The notes under the pieces were generated by a model. That model saw only the letters and a program-made list of their open reading frames with translations. It was not told the DNA's origin and did not search any database. Of a stretch of 64,000 bases of DNA, positions 29,270 through 37,676 are shown in pieces; the first letter of the stretch is position 1; each line of letters begins with the position of its first letter. This stretch comes from Roseovarius aestuarii (GTDB taxonomy: Bacteria; Pseudomonadota; Alphaproteobacteria; Rhodobacterales; Rhodobacteraceae). The position numbers were made by a program, and so were the translations under genes. Where the stretch lies: the NCBI RefSeq assembly GCF_019966515.1, contig NZ_JAIMIB010000002.1, forward strand, positions 248,001 through 312,000, in the 5' to 3' direction.

Positions 29270-29620
29270 CTACATACCCTCGAACTTGATGGATTCGCCG
29301 CAGCCGCAAGCCTCGGTGACGTTTGGGTTGTTGAACTTGAAGCCAGATTCGAGCAGCGAAACCTCGTAATCGATCTGGGTGCCAAAGAGAAACATCTGAG
29401 CCATCGGCGCGATCATGATCCGGGCACCGTCCTGTTCGACCACCTCATCATGGGGGTCAACCTGGGCCACATACTCCATGGTGTATTCCATCCCCGCGCA
29501 ACCGCCCTTTTTCACGCCGATACGCAGCCCCTGATGGTGGTCTTTTGCCATCAGTTTCGCGATTTGCGCGGCGGCGGCGTCGGTCATTGTGACGGCCTGT
29601 TTTCCGGGGGTGCCAAACAT
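29270..29620 (-). CDS. A-type iron-sulfur cluster assembly protein (SufA/IscA/HesB)
   Basis: 116 residues. The three conserved Cys are present, one in KKGGCAGMEY and two in ACGCGESIKF at the C-terminus. A-type carriers receive Fe-S clusters and pass them to apoproteins. The frame runs upstream to 29680, but MFGTPGK at 29620 matches the usual start of alphaproteobacterial SufA. It lies just downstream of a SufT-like gene, a usual neighbour in suf operons, although the rest of the suf operon is outside this window or elsewhere. Confidence 0.92.
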   Translation of the reverse strand: MFGTPGKQAVTMTDAAAAQIAKLMAKDHHQGLRIGVKKGGCAGMEYTMEYVAQVDPHDEVVEQDGARIMIAPMAQMFLFGTQIDYEVSLLESGFKFNNPNVTEACGCGESIKFEGM

Positions 29621-29648
29621 TAGCTTCGCCTTACATTCCTTTGAATAA

Positions 29649-30011
29649 CTACATGAAACCCAGCTCAAGCCGGGCCTCATCGCTCATCATGTCCATGCCC
29701 CAGGGCGGCTCCCATGTCAGCTCCACATCGACCTGTTTCACACCGGCCAAGGGCTCGACTGCTTCGGCGACCCAGCCCGGCATCTCACCCGCGACCGGAC
29801 AGCCAGGCGCAGTCAGGGTCATGATGATTCTGACGACATTTTCACCATCAATTTCAATGGTATAGATCAGGCCAAGATCGTAGATGTTAACCGGTATCTC
29901 GGGGTCGTAGACCGAGCGACATGCCTCGACAACCTGATCATAAAGTGGGTGATCAGTGCTTGAGGGCGCAATCAGGGGCGCGCCTTCGAGAGGTTCTGGG
30001 CTGTGGGTCAT
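29649..30011 (-). CDS. SufT/MIP18-like DUF59 protein
   Basis: 120 residues of the MIP18 (DUF59) family, with the characteristic SVYDPEIPVNIYDLGLIYTIEI and MTLTAPGCPVAGEMPGWV, the latter with the conserved Cys. SufT-like proteins help mature Fe-S proteins. The ATG has AGGA upstream. It is followed 28 bases later by the A-type carrier gene, so the pair is probably co-transcribed. It is divergent from the ArsR gene. Confidence 0.9.
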   Translation of the reverse strand: MTHSPEPLEGAPLIAPSSTDHPLYDQVVEACRSVYDPEIPVNIYDLGLIYTIEIDGENVVRIIMTLTAPGCPVAGEMPGWVAEAVEPLAGVKQVDVELTWEPPWGMDMMSDEARLELGFM

Positions 30012-30120
30012 CCGAAAATCCTGTGGTTATCCTGAGCAAACATATAGGGATTATCCTGCACCGCGTCCAGAGGTTGCGACCCGCGACAAAATGTGCGCGC
30101 CCAAGAACGTGGCTTTGCGC

Positions 30121-30149
30121 TTGACATATAATCTGGATATCGAGATATA
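30121..30149 (+). promoter_or_regulatory. Promoter of the ArsR gene, possibly leaderless
   Basis: TTGACA at 30121-30126, a 17-base spacer, then GATATA at 30144-30149 make a near-consensus sigma-70 promoter. The ATG of the regulator is at 30157, so transcription would begin at or within a base or two of the start codon. No ribosome-binding site is present. The -10 overlaps the sequence GATATACCGA, which recurs before the next gene. Confidence 0.65.
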
Positions 30150-30156
30150 CCGATAT

Positions 30157-30465
30157 ATGAACCTGGAGCAATCTATATCGTCCTTGAACAACCCTGTGCG
30201 GCGCAGGATTCTGGAATGGCTCAAAGACCGCTCCAACTTTCCGCCCGCACTGCCCGAGCATGCTGATCTGGACGGGGTCTGCGTCGGTTATATTCAGGAG
30301 AAGGCGAAACTATCTCAATCCACGATCTCAACCTATATGGGGCTTCTCAGGGAGGCGGGGTTCGTGGTGGCTGAACGGCACGGGCAATGGACATTCTATC
30401 GCCGTGATGAGGAAAACATCCGCGCGTTTCTGGATGCGGTCGAAAGCGAGCTGTTGAAACCATAG
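30157..30465 (+). CDS. ArsR-family winged-helix transcriptional regulator
   Basis: 102 residues. The ArsR fold is recognisable from SSLNNPVRRRILEWLKDR, the recognition helix region KLSQSTISTYMGLLREAGFVVAERHGQWTFYRR. A single Cys lies in DLDGVCVGYIQ, so the standard CVC metal site is not seen; metal sensing cannot be claimed. Upstream lies a near-consensus promoter without a ribosome-binding site, suggesting a leaderless message. It is followed by an Old Yellow Enzyme-type oxidoreductase, and a shared motif lies before both genes, so it probably represses itself and that gene. Confidence 0.9.
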   Translation: MNLEQSISSLNNPVRRRILEWLKDRSNFPPALPEHADLDGVCVGYIQEKAKLSQSTISTYMGLLREAGFVVAERHGQWTFYRRDEENIRAFLDAVESELLKP

Positions 30466-30508
30466 GTCAAGGCAAATACAGGCCGGGCAGCGTTGGCTTG
30501 CCTCGATA

Positions 30509-30530
30509 TACCGAAATATCGAAATATTAC
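30509..30530. promoter_or_regulatory. Candidate ArsR operator before the oxidoreductase gene
   Basis: GATATACCGAAATATCGAAATA contains the decamer GATATACCGA also found at 30144-30153 in the ArsR promoter, and a TCGA-ATAT partial symmetry. It lies 15-35 bases before the oxidoreductase start. Confidence 0.55.
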
Positions 30531-30544
30531 GATGGAGGCTATCT

Positions 30545-31750
30545 GTGACAAATCAAACGCAAGGTTCAAATGATGTGCTCGCCCGCCCGTTGGAACTGCC
30601 CTGTGGCGTGAGCCTCAAGAACAGATTGATTAAATCGCCCATGTCGGATTCGCTCGGTGATGGTCAGGGAAACCCCACCGAGTCGCAGATCAGGCTCTAT
30701 GAAAGATGGGCAGAAGGCGGCGTGGCGCTATCGCTGATTGGAGAGGTGCAGGGCGATCATCGCTATCCCGAGAAACCCGGCAATTTGGTGCTCGGGCCGG
30801 GTGCGAATTGGCCAGCGATGCAGGCATTGGCACGCCGGGGATCAGCAAATGGCACACATGTATGGCCGCAGCTTGGTCATGCCGGCGCTTTATCTCATGC
30901 GCCGATCAGTGACCCCAGAGGGCCGTCGGCACTGGATGTCGAAGGGCTGAAATGCGACGGCATGTCAGTTGATGAAATTCTCGAGCTGCCCGGCATCTAC
31001 GCGAGAACCGCGAAGCTTGCCAAGGATGCAGGGTTCGGGGGTGTTCAGATCCATGCAGGCCACGGGTTTTTGTTCAGTCAGTTTCTTTCACCACTCTTTA
31101 ATCGTCGAACCGATGCCTACGGCGCTACAATCGACGGGCGGTTCCGCATCATTCGCGAGGTTATCGACGCCGTAAGGCAGGCGGTTGGCCCGGCATTCCC
31201 GATCGGCATCAGGATCAACGCGACAGACAAGCTTGAAGGCGGCCTGACCGAAGAAGATGCGCTGTCGGTGATACGCCTTTTGGACCAGACATTAGTTGAT
31301 CTGATTGACATAAGTGGCGGCACGTATTTTCCGGGCGCCGCCGCCAGCTCGGACGGTATAGCGACATCGGTGCCGTATTTCATTGAACTTGCAAGACGCG
31401 CCAAAGAGGTGACAGGCATCCCGGTCGTTGCAACCGGTGGATATGAGACCAGGGATCAGGCCCGGGATGCGGTCGAAAACGGCTTTGTCGATGCGGCTAG
31501 TCTGGCCCGGGCGATGGTGCTTGAGCCAGGTCTTGCGAATAGCTGGCTGACTGGAGACGGTGGTGATCCCGATTTTCCTGTATTCGATGCGCCGCCACGC
31601 GGAGGCGTGACGGCATGGTATTCAATGCGACTGACAGCGCTTGGAGAAGACGATGAGGCGCAGTTTGATCTGACCCCCGCGCAGGCTGTCGACGCCTATG
31701 AGGCACGGGACGCACAACGCTGCATCACATGGCAAGAGCGGTTCGGCTGA
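30545..31750 (+). CDS. NADH:flavin oxidoreductase (Old Yellow Enzyme family)
   Basis: 401 residues. The FMN-binding TIM barrel is typical of the OYE family: LKNRLIKSPMSDSLGD at the N-terminus, QLGHAG, then IHAGHGFLFSQFLSPLFNRRTDAYG with the catalytic residues, and VATGGYETRDQARDAV with GFVDAASLARAMVLEP near the C-terminus. Such enzymes reduce alpha,beta-unsaturated carbonyl compounds or act as FMN-dependent dehydrogenases. Substrate unknown. Start is GTG with GGAGG seven bases upstream. It follows the ArsR gene by 79 bases. Confidence 0.92.
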   Translation: MTNQTQGSNDVLARPLELPCGVSLKNRLIKSPMSDSLGDGQGNPTESQIRLYERWAEGGVALSLIGEVQGDHRYPEKPGNLVLGPGANWPAMQALARRGSANGTHVWPQLGHAGALSHAPISDPRGPSALDVEGLKCDGMSVDEILELPGIYARTAKLAKDAGFGGVQIHAGHGFLFSQFLSPLFNRRTDAYGATIDGRFRIIREVIDAVRQAVGPAFPIGIRINATDKLEGGLTEEDALSVIRLLDQTLVDLIDISGGTYFPGAAASSDGIATSVPYFIELARRAKEVTGIPVVATGGYETRDQARDAVENGFVDAASLARAMVLEPGLANSWLTGDGGDPDFPVFDAPPRGGVTAWYSMRLTALGEDDEAQFDLTPAQAVDAYEARDAQRCITWQERFG

Positions 31751-31759
31751 GGCAGGTTG

Positions 31760-33169
31760 TCAGGCTTTCGCGCTTGCTTTGCGCCGGCGGATCGGGGTGG
31801 GGCGCACACGCGCCTCGATCATTTCGTAGAGGTTGCCAACGATGTTCTTGCCGGTCGAGTTTTCGATCCCCTCGAACCCCGGTGACGAATTAACCTCGAG
31901 CACTTTCGGCCCTGCCTCGGAACGCAGGAGGTCAACGCCGGCCTTGTTCAGGTCAAAAACCCTCGCCGCGCGGATCGCGGTTTCGCGTTCCACTTTGGAT
32001 ATCTTGACCGATTTGGCGGAGCCGCCGCGATGCAGGTTAGATCGGAAATCACCTTCAGCCCCGGTGCGTTTCATCGCGGCCACGACCTTGCCGCCAATTA
32101 CGAGGCAGCGGATGTCCTCTCCGGCGGCTTCCTTGACAAAATCCTGCACCAGAAAATTGGCCTTGAGCCCGCGGAAAGCGTCAATGACCGACTCGGCCGC
32201 TTTTCTGGTTTCCGCCAGCACCACGCCCTTGCCTTGTGTCGATTCCAGCAGCTTGACGATCAGCGGCGCGGTGCCAACAAGACCAATAATATTGCCGGTA
32301 TCGCGAGGCGAGGCGGCAAAGGCGGTGTTGGGCATGCCGATCTTGGCGCGCGCCATCAGCTGATGGGCATAAAGCTTGTCGCGGCTGGCGGTGATGCCCG
32401 CGCTGCCGTTGACGCAATAGGTGCCGATGGTTTCAAACTGGCGGATGATCGCGGCGCCATAGGGGGTGATTGATGCGCCGATGCGCGGGATCACAGCGTC
32501 AAACCGGGGCAGGCGCTTGCCGTCATAATGCACTTCGGGCGCCATCGCGTTGATCGCCATGTAGCAACGGGTGGTATTGATGACCTCGACCGTGTGGCCG
32601 CGTTTTTCGCCCTCTTCCACCAGTCGGCGGGTGGAATAATTATCCTCGCGCGACAGCACGGCAATGCGCAGCGAGCGTTTCGGAGCGGACTGCCGCATCT
32701 TGGCGGTGTGGTAGACGTCGTAGCTGAGTTCCGGTTGCTGAAACCGCTCGGTTGCCACAATCGAAATGTTATCCTTGAGTGCGGTACGACCCAGCAGCAT
32801 CCGGCTGGTCATGTTGGCCCTGTTTGTCAGGGTAATTTCGATGGGCCAGTGCTGGCCGCTGACCTCGAGCGACGAGGAGATCACGTAGCGCAGCTCCTTG
32901 TCGCCGTTCGATGAGGTGACCTCGCGCCGGTCAACGATTTCGGCCGAGCAAGGGATGACCAGATCGTCACGCCCGGGGATCGGATGCACCGTGAACCGCA
33001 CCTTGGGCTTGGCACTGGAGCCGAAGGTTTCGATGTCGAACGCATGCAGGGCCGAGGTGCGCGCGCCGGTATCAACCTTGGCTCTGAGTGCGGGCACGCC
33101 CAGATCAGGCAGGCTGATCCACTCCTCCCAGCCGAATTGCAATGTGGGCTGGGGGGTGTCGTCGGTCAT
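31760..33169 (-). CDS. RimB-RimK fusion: retropepsin-like peptidase plus ATP-grasp glutamate ligase
   Basis: 469 residues in two parts. Residues 1 to about 150 ([31 protein letters not shown]) form the RimB-like Zn_protease/aspartic domain with its DTGA motif. From about residue 165 ([22 protein letters not shown]) begins a complete RimK ATP-grasp ligase, with [47 protein letters not shown] and the metal-binding [12 protein letters not shown]. RimK adds Glu residues to the C-terminus of ribosomal protein S6 and RimB trims them, so opposing activities are joined here. An alternative is a poly-glutamate ligase for another target. The start has a GAGAGGA ribosome-binding site. Confidence 0.9.
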   Translation of the reverse strand: MTDDTPQPTLQFGWEEWISLPDLGVPALRAKVDTGARTSALHAFDIETFGSSAKPKVRFTVHPIPGRDDLVIPCSAEIVDRREVTSSNGDKELRYVISSSLEVSGQHWPIEITLTNRANMTSRMLLGRTALKDNISIVATERFQQPELSYDVYHTAKMRQSAPKRSLRIAVLSREDNYSTRRLVEEGEKRGHTVEVINTTRCYMAINAMAPEVHYDGKRLPRFDAVIPRIGASITPYGAAIIRQFETIGTYCVNGSAGITASRDKLYAHQLMARAKIGMPNTAFAASPRDTGNIIGLVGTAPLIVKLLESTQGKGVVLAETRKAAESVIDAFRGLKANFLVQDFVKEAAGEDIRCLVIGGKVVAAMKRTGAEGDFRSNLHRGGSAKSVKISKVERETAIRAARVFDLNKAGVDLLRSEAGPKVLEVNSSPGFEGIENSTGKNIVGNLYEMIEARVRPTPIRRRKASAKA

Positions 33170-33250
33170 GGGGGGTCCTCTCGTGAATGCACGCGGCCGC
33201 GTGTATCCGGCATCATCGCGATTGCGGCGCGTGGGTTCAAGAGGGATCGG

Positions 33251-33529
33251 TCAGTCGTTGATGTCTTGATCGAACCGACGAGCAGCACCGTCTTCGCGGC
33301 GGAAGAGGGTGCGCAGGGCGCCCCAGGCCACCAGAGACAGAACGGCGAAGATTGCCATGAGCGCGGGCAGGCCGGGGCTGAACGGGGTGAGCAGCATCAA
33401 CCCCACCAGAACGGCCCCGATACAAAAGCCAAGGAACATGAAGCCCGGCGCCAGCACCTCGAGAATGGCTAGGATAAGCGCGGCGGCCAGCCAGACCCAC
33501 CAGAGCGACCACAGAGCCATATCAACCAT
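33251..33529 (-). CDS. NfeD-like membrane protein
   Basis: 92 residues: two or three membrane helices (from WSLWWVWLAAALILAILEVLAPG) followed by a short hydrophilic tail. NfeD proteins are encoded beside SPFH/stomatin proteins and are thought to work with them in membrane organisation. Its ATG overlaps the SPFH gene's stop by one base (TAATG), so it is translated together with it. This is the short NfeD form, with only a remnant at most of the C-terminal OB-fold. Confidence 0.85.
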   Translation of the reverse strand: MVDMALWSLWWVWLAAALILAILEVLAPGFMFLGFCIGAVLVGLMLLTPFSPGLPALMAIFAVLSLVAWGALRTLFRREDGAARRFDQDIND

Positions 33530-34419
33530 TATGTTTTCCCTTTCAGCATGTTGAAGGCGTTGCCAAAGGCTTCAAGCGCGTTGGCGGGCACCACGATGGT
33601 CGATGAGGACGGGCTGTTGCCCATGGCATTGAGGGCCTCAACCTGTTTCAGCGCCACCTGATACTGCGCCGCCTCTAGCCCGTTTTCTGCGATGGCCGCG
33701 GCAACGACGCTCGTCGCATAGGCCTCGGCATCGGCCTGGACACGGCGCGCCTTGGCGGATTGTTCGGCGGCGTAAAGCTCGGCATCGGCGTTCAGCTCGA
33801 CCGATCGTTTCTGGCCTTCGGCCTCGGTCACCTGCGCGCGGCGGGCACGTTCCGCGTTAAGCTGTTGCAGCATGGCATCCCGCGTCGCCTGATCGAGGTT
33901 CACATCGAGGATTTCCGCCCGCGTAACCTCGATACCCCAGTTGTCGACCGCATCTTCGACCAGCTCCTTGATGGTGGCGATCAATTCATTCCGGTTCGAC
34001 TGCACCTCGTCGAGGTCCATCTTACCGATCTCTGCCCGGACGATTCCGGCCACGGTGGTGGCAATGGCGGCATCGACATCGCGGATCCGGTAGACCGTCT
34101 TTTCCGGCTCGGTGATACGGTAGAAGACCGAGGTTTCGACCTGCACCAGTACGTTATCCTTGGTGATCGCGTCCTGACTGGCAGTGGGCAGTTGCCGTTC
34201 CAGAATGGAAATCCGGTGGGCGACCTTGTCCAGAAACGGCACGATCATGTTGATGCCGGGTTTCAGAACCGCGTGCAGGCGACCAAAGCGTTCAACGACG
34301 AATTGCTCGGATTGCGGCACGATCTTGACGGCCCGCAGGATGACGATGATCAGCAATACGGCCAGTAGCACATAAAGCAGGTTCGATGAGAGCAGGCTCA
34401 GGATTTGGTCTTCGGTCAT
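33529..34419 (-). CDS. SPFH/Band 7 (stomatin/QmcA-like) membrane protein
   Basis: 296 residues. A single N-terminal helix (about residues 10-27) is followed by an SPFH domain: VKIVPQSEQFVVERFGRLHAVLKPGIN, then DVDAAIATTVAGIVRAEIGKMDLDEV and a helical C-terminus rich in Ala/Glu. It belongs to the QmcA/stomatin group that forms ring oligomers in membrane microdomains. The pairing with an NfeD gene downstream is the usual arrangement. Start ATG has GAGGGAA upstream; it is divergent from tgt. Confidence 0.93.
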   Translation of the reverse strand: MTEDQILSLLSSNLLYVLLAVLLIIVILRAVKIVPQSEQFVVERFGRLHAVLKPGINMIVPFLDKVAHRISILERQLPTASQDAITKDNVLVQVETSVFYRITEPEKTVYRIRDVDAAIATTVAGIVRAEIGKMDLDEVQSNRNELIATIKELVEDAVDNWGIEVTRAEILDVNLDQATRDAMLQQLNAERARRAQVTEAEGQKRSVELNADAELYAAEQSAKARRVQADAEAYATSVVAAAIAENGLEAAQYQVALKQVEALNAMGNSPSSSTIVVPANALEAFGNAFNMLKGKT

Positions 34420-34447
34420 TCAGTTCCCTCGTGATAATTCCGTTTTG

Positions 34448-34463
34448 GTATACTACGGTATAC
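34448..34463. promoter_or_regulatory. Double GTATAC motif between the SPFH gene and tgt
   Basis: GTATAC-TACG-GTATAC: two copies of the self-complementary hexamer GTATAC, ten bases apart (one helix turn), so the element is both a direct and inverted repeat. It lies between two divergent genes, about 80 bases before tgt. Regulator unknown. Confidence 0.35.
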
Positions 34464-34542
34464 ATATGGGGATCGAGCATCTGTTTTACAAGATATGGTA
34501 ACTGGGATTAAGGAAGGGAAAAAGCGAATAAGGCCTTTGGGT

Positions 34543-35673
34543 ATGGTGAAAAAATTTCAGTTTGAGCTTCTGGCAACAGATGGAGCGGCGCGACACGGGC
34601 TGATATCAACCCCGCGCGGCGACATCCGCACGCCGGCCTTCATGCCGGTGGGCACGGCGGCGACGGTCAAGGCGATGATGCCGGAATCGGTGCGTGACAC
34701 CGGGGCGGATATTCTGCTGGGTAATACCTATCACCTGATGTTGCGCCCCGGGGCCGAGCGGATTGACCGTCTGGGCGGGTTGCACCGGTTCATGAACTGG
34801 GCGCGGCCGATCCTGACCGATAGTGGTGGGTTTCAGGTGATGAGCCTTGCCGGGCTGAGGAAGCTGACCGAGGCTGGCGTGACCTTCAAATCGCATATCG
34901 ACGGGTCGAAACACGAGTTGACGCCGGAACGCTCAATGGAAATCCAGCGGCTGTTGGGCAGCAATATCGTGATGTGTTTCGACGAGTGTCCCGCTTTGCC
35001 TGCCAGCGACGAGGCTGTTGCGGAAAGCATGCGGCTGAGCATGCGATGGGCGGCCCGGTCGAAAGAAGCGTTTGGCGACAGGCCGGGGCACGCACTTTTT
35101 GGCATCATGCAGGGAGGCGTCACGCCCGAGCTGCGCGAGGAAAGCGCGGCAGCGCTGCGTGACATCGGGTTTGACGGTTATGCCATCGGCGGGCTGGCCG
35201 TGGGCGAGGGGCAGGAGGCGATGTTCGGCGTGCTGGATTATGCCTGCGGTTTTCTGCCCGAAGATCGCCCGCGCTACCTGATGGGCGTGGGCAAGCCCGA
35301 TGATATTGTCGGCGCGGTGAAGCGCGGCGTGGATATGATGGATTGCGTTTTGCCATCACGCTCGGGCCGCACCGGGCAGGTTTTTACCCGGCGCGGCGTG
35401 GTCAATATCAAGAATGCGCGCCATTCGGAGGATCCGCGGCCATTGGACGAGCAGTGCCGCTGTCCTGCTTGCCGCAACTATTCGCGCGCCTATCTGCACC
35501 ATGTGTTTCGTGCGCAGGAGATGATCAGCGGTATGCTGCTGACCTGGCATAATCTGCAGTATTATCAGGATCTGATGGCGGGGATGCGCGACGCGATCGC
35601 GGAGAAGCAGTTTGCCGCGTGGGAGGCCGCGTTCCACCAGACCCGTGTCGAGGGTGACATCGAGCCGATTTGA
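34543..35673 (+). CDS. tgt: Queuine/preQ1 tRNA-ribosyltransferase
   Basis: 376 residues from the ATG at 34543, the standard length; a start at 34495 would add 16 residues with no family match. Motifs: [33 protein letters not shown], the active-site [12 protein letters not shown], the nucleophile Asp in [17 protein letters not shown], and the zinc site [16 protein letters not shown]. It exchanges guanine 34 in the anticodon of tRNAs for preQ1. QueA encoded elsewhere in the window carries out the next step. The reading frame overlaps no neighbour. Confidence 0.97.
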   Translation: MVKKFQFELLATDGAARHGLISTPRGDIRTPAFMPVGTAATVKAMMPESVRDTGADILLGNTYHLMLRPGAERIDRLGGLHRFMNWARPILTDSGGFQVMSLAGLRKLTEAGVTFKSHIDGSKHELTPERSMEIQRLLGSNIVMCFDECPALPASDEAVAESMRLSMRWAARSKEAFGDRPGHALFGIMQGGVTPELREESAAALRDIGFDGYAIGGLAVGEGQEAMFGVLDYACGFLPEDRPRYLMGVGKPDDIVGAVKRGVDMMDCVLPSRSGRTGQVFTRRGVVNIKNARHSEDPRPLDEQCRCPACRNYSRAYLHHVFRAQEMISGMLLTWHNLQYYQDLMAGMRDAIAEKQFAAWEAAFHQTRVEGDIEPI

Positions 35674-36067
35674 CGTGTTTTTGGCGACAATAATGGACAG
35701 GCTTGCCGGAGCGGTTGATGGACAGGCTGGCGGTACGCCGCTCCCGCTAGTGCGGATCGCCCCGCCCGCCATCCCGTCCGGCGTATTAACTGCGCGGCGT
35801 CATCAGGCTTTAAAGAGTATGGGCGTGTTTCCTGCCCGGGCGGGTGCGCGGGCGGCTCCGAACGTGAGGTTGGGGCCATTGATCATGTGGTTTCGATACT
35901 GGTCAGGATGGAAACAAACTGTTTTCACCTAATTGCTTCGTATTTTGGCCAAACTCGTGAGAGAATAGTCTTCTTCGTGCCGCGTTCTTGACTCTGAGGT
36001 CAGGAAATCCGGTATAGGAGACGTTTGGGTGCGTGTTTAAGTTTGTGTGAGTGATCTGGAGTTGGAT
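35674..36067. other. Intergenic region between tgt and a 23-codon ORF
   Basis: About 390 bases with no supportable gene. Two imperfect copies of the string ATGGACAGGCT lie near 35692 and 35718. Open frames crossing it have no family resemblance. The composition becomes more AT-rich after 35,900, which may mark a promoter region on either strand. Confidence 0.4.
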
Positions 36068-36139
36068 ATGTTGAAGTTTACTGTTTTCGCCGCTGGTTGG
36101 TTTTCCGTCGCGACATTGGCCGCAACCACGCTGGCCTGA
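36068..36139 (+). CDS. Possible 23-residue hydrophobic peptide
   Basis: A short frame, MLKFTVFAAGWFSVATLAA with a Thr-Thr-Leu-Ala end, preceded by GGAG at ten bases. It looks like a signal peptide or a small membrane peptide, comparable in size to leader peptides and entericidin-like remnants. It ends 28 bases before the stop of the convergent ATP-grasp gene. Either a genuine small protein or a leftover of a decayed secreted protein; there is no other support. Confidence 0.25.
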   Translation: MLKFTVFAAGWFSVATLAATTLA

Positions 36140-36167
36140 GTTCAGGCGACGGGCGCTGGCCGCGTTA

Positions 36168-37340
36168 TCATCCCTTTTTCCGACCGAAGAATGAACGCTT
36201 GTTTTTGCTGCGACCGTCGAAGGACCAGCCATTGGCTTCGAAAAACGCGCGCACCTCGGGTGTGAGCATGCCGCGACCGGCAGCCTGCTGCGGAAGGCCG
36301 AACCCACTGCCATAGTTGATTTCAACAATCACGGGCCCGTCATTGGTAATGGCGATATCCGTGGACTGGTAGCGGATTGGGGTGAAGAGGCGCGCGGCCC
36401 GTGCATTCATGTCGCATAGTTCATCCCAATAGGGCAGCACCAGGCCCTTGAGGCCCGGAACCGACGGGTGATCGTCGAGATATTCGATCTCATGTAGATT
36501 GCGCTGCGCCACCGTGGTGAGGCGGCCTGTCGGAACGTCAATGGCGCAGGCGATGTTATCGTCGCGCCAGAAAGCGTCGGCAATATTGTTGCCCTGGGAC
36601 AAGGCCATTGCGGCGACCGGCACGGTCACGTTTGCGTCGTCGACAAGATTTACCATGCGAACGGTGGCGAGCGCCGTGGCAAAAGGCGCAATCTTATCGT
36701 GGTTAAACAACCGGCGCTGCAAGAGGTATTTGTTGTCGCCCACCACATTTTCCAGGAAATCATCGTAGCTCATTTTGTTGTGGCCGAAGCATTGCAACCC
36801 GTCCTCGTCCGCAGCGTCGATCCGCAGCGCGCCGAAACCGATCATTCCGTCTATGATCTTGCCGAAAATTCCGTTTTCTGCATGTTCGACGCAAAACGCC
36901 CTGAGGTGATCCGCGCTCGAGATTTGCTTTAATTGCGGATATAGACGCTGTGTGCGGTCAATCACTGCAAGGCTAGCGGGAACGGCGACGCCGCCGGCCT
37001 TGAGAATAGTGTCGGCAATGACCTTGTCCTCGGTGCTGGCCTGCCAGCTTGGATCATTGCAGGCGTGGGTGATCGGCCAGTGCACGTTATTGCCGATGAA
37101 GGTCAACCGCTCTTCTTCCGTGTATCGGTCGGTATAAAAAAGCCCGTGCAAAAGGTATTCCGTCATGTTGATCTTGGTGCTCTGGCGCGACAGGCGCATG
37201 AAATCGCGCTGGATCGAAAGCACGGAACGGCCTGATTTCCGGGCGGCGAAAACCAGTTGCTCCTGGTGGCTTGCCTCGCGGATGGCTGCAAAGGCTTCTT
37301 TGTCCTTATTGGCCGCACTAACTTGGGCTTGGGCGTTCAT
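36168..37340 (-). CDS. Sugar-transfer-associated ATP-grasp protein
   Basis: 390 residues. The C-terminal part, with LKGLVLPYWDELCDMNARAARLFTPI, YQSTDIAITNDGPVIVEINYGSGFGLPQQA, matches the sugar-transfer-associated ATP-grasp family (VEIN is the metal-binding end of the fold), and the middle has YLLQRRLFNHDKIAPFATALATVRMV. Members usually sit in exopolysaccharide or capsule loci; here no such genes are adjacent. The ATG at 37340 is preceded by GGAG with six bases between; the frame opens earlier but that part overlaps the promoter region. The C-terminus is very basic (KNKRSFFGRKKG). Substrates unknown. Confidence 0.8.
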   Translation of the reverse strand: MNAQAQVSAANKDKEAFAAIREASHQEQLVFAARKSGRSVLSIQRDFMRLSRQSTKINMTEYLLHGLFYTDRYTEEERLTFIGNNVHWPITHACNDPSWQASTEDKVIADTILKAGGVAVPASLAVIDRTQRLYPQLKQISSADHLRAFCVEHAENGIFGKIIDGMIGFGALRIDAADEDGLQCFGHNKMSYDDFLENVVGDNKYLLQRRLFNHDKIAPFATALATVRMVNLVDDANVTVPVAAMALSQGNNIADAFWRDDNIACAIDVPTGRLTTVAQRNLHEIEYLDDHPSVPGLKGLVLPYWDELCDMNARAARLFTPIRYQSTDIAITNDGPVIVEINYGSGFGLPQQAAGRGMLTPEVRAFFEANGWSFDGRSKNKRSFFGRKKG

Positions 37341-37676
37341 TTTTGGCTCCATATCCCAGAAAATTCGAAGGATTGTTCGGTATTTCGAAACAGTGCTGAC
37401 GCCTGAATATGGTGAAACTTTGACCAAGCCGGTGACAATAATGTGGTTCTTACTGCACTGTGGCACCAATATCGCCCGAAAGACCGCTACCGGGCCAATT
37501 TAACTACTAGTCTAACTTTTTGACGCTTGTAGTTGTGCACCCCTCAAGGCATTGTATTTGCCACGCGGTTGAAAACAGGTCGGAAGCGACCCAGATTACA
37601 CAGGTGAAACGGAGAAGGCCGGGGCTGCTGATTGATCGGGGCCAGAGCCTTTTTGCCAAAGACAGGAAAACCGAGC
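37341..37676. other. Divergent intergenic region before lon
   Basis: 336 bases between the ATP-grasp gene and lon, holding their two promoters. I see no perfect inverted repeat and no clear heat-shock (RpoH) promoter, although CTTG near 37527 with a loose CATTGT 20 bases on might be one. No gene was found; the upstream part of the lon frame (37632-37676) has no family match. Confidence 0.4.

Noticed and set aside
37520..37560. RpoH heat-shock promoter before lon
   Set aside because: CTTG is present near 37527 but the -10 region matches only loosely; too weak to call.
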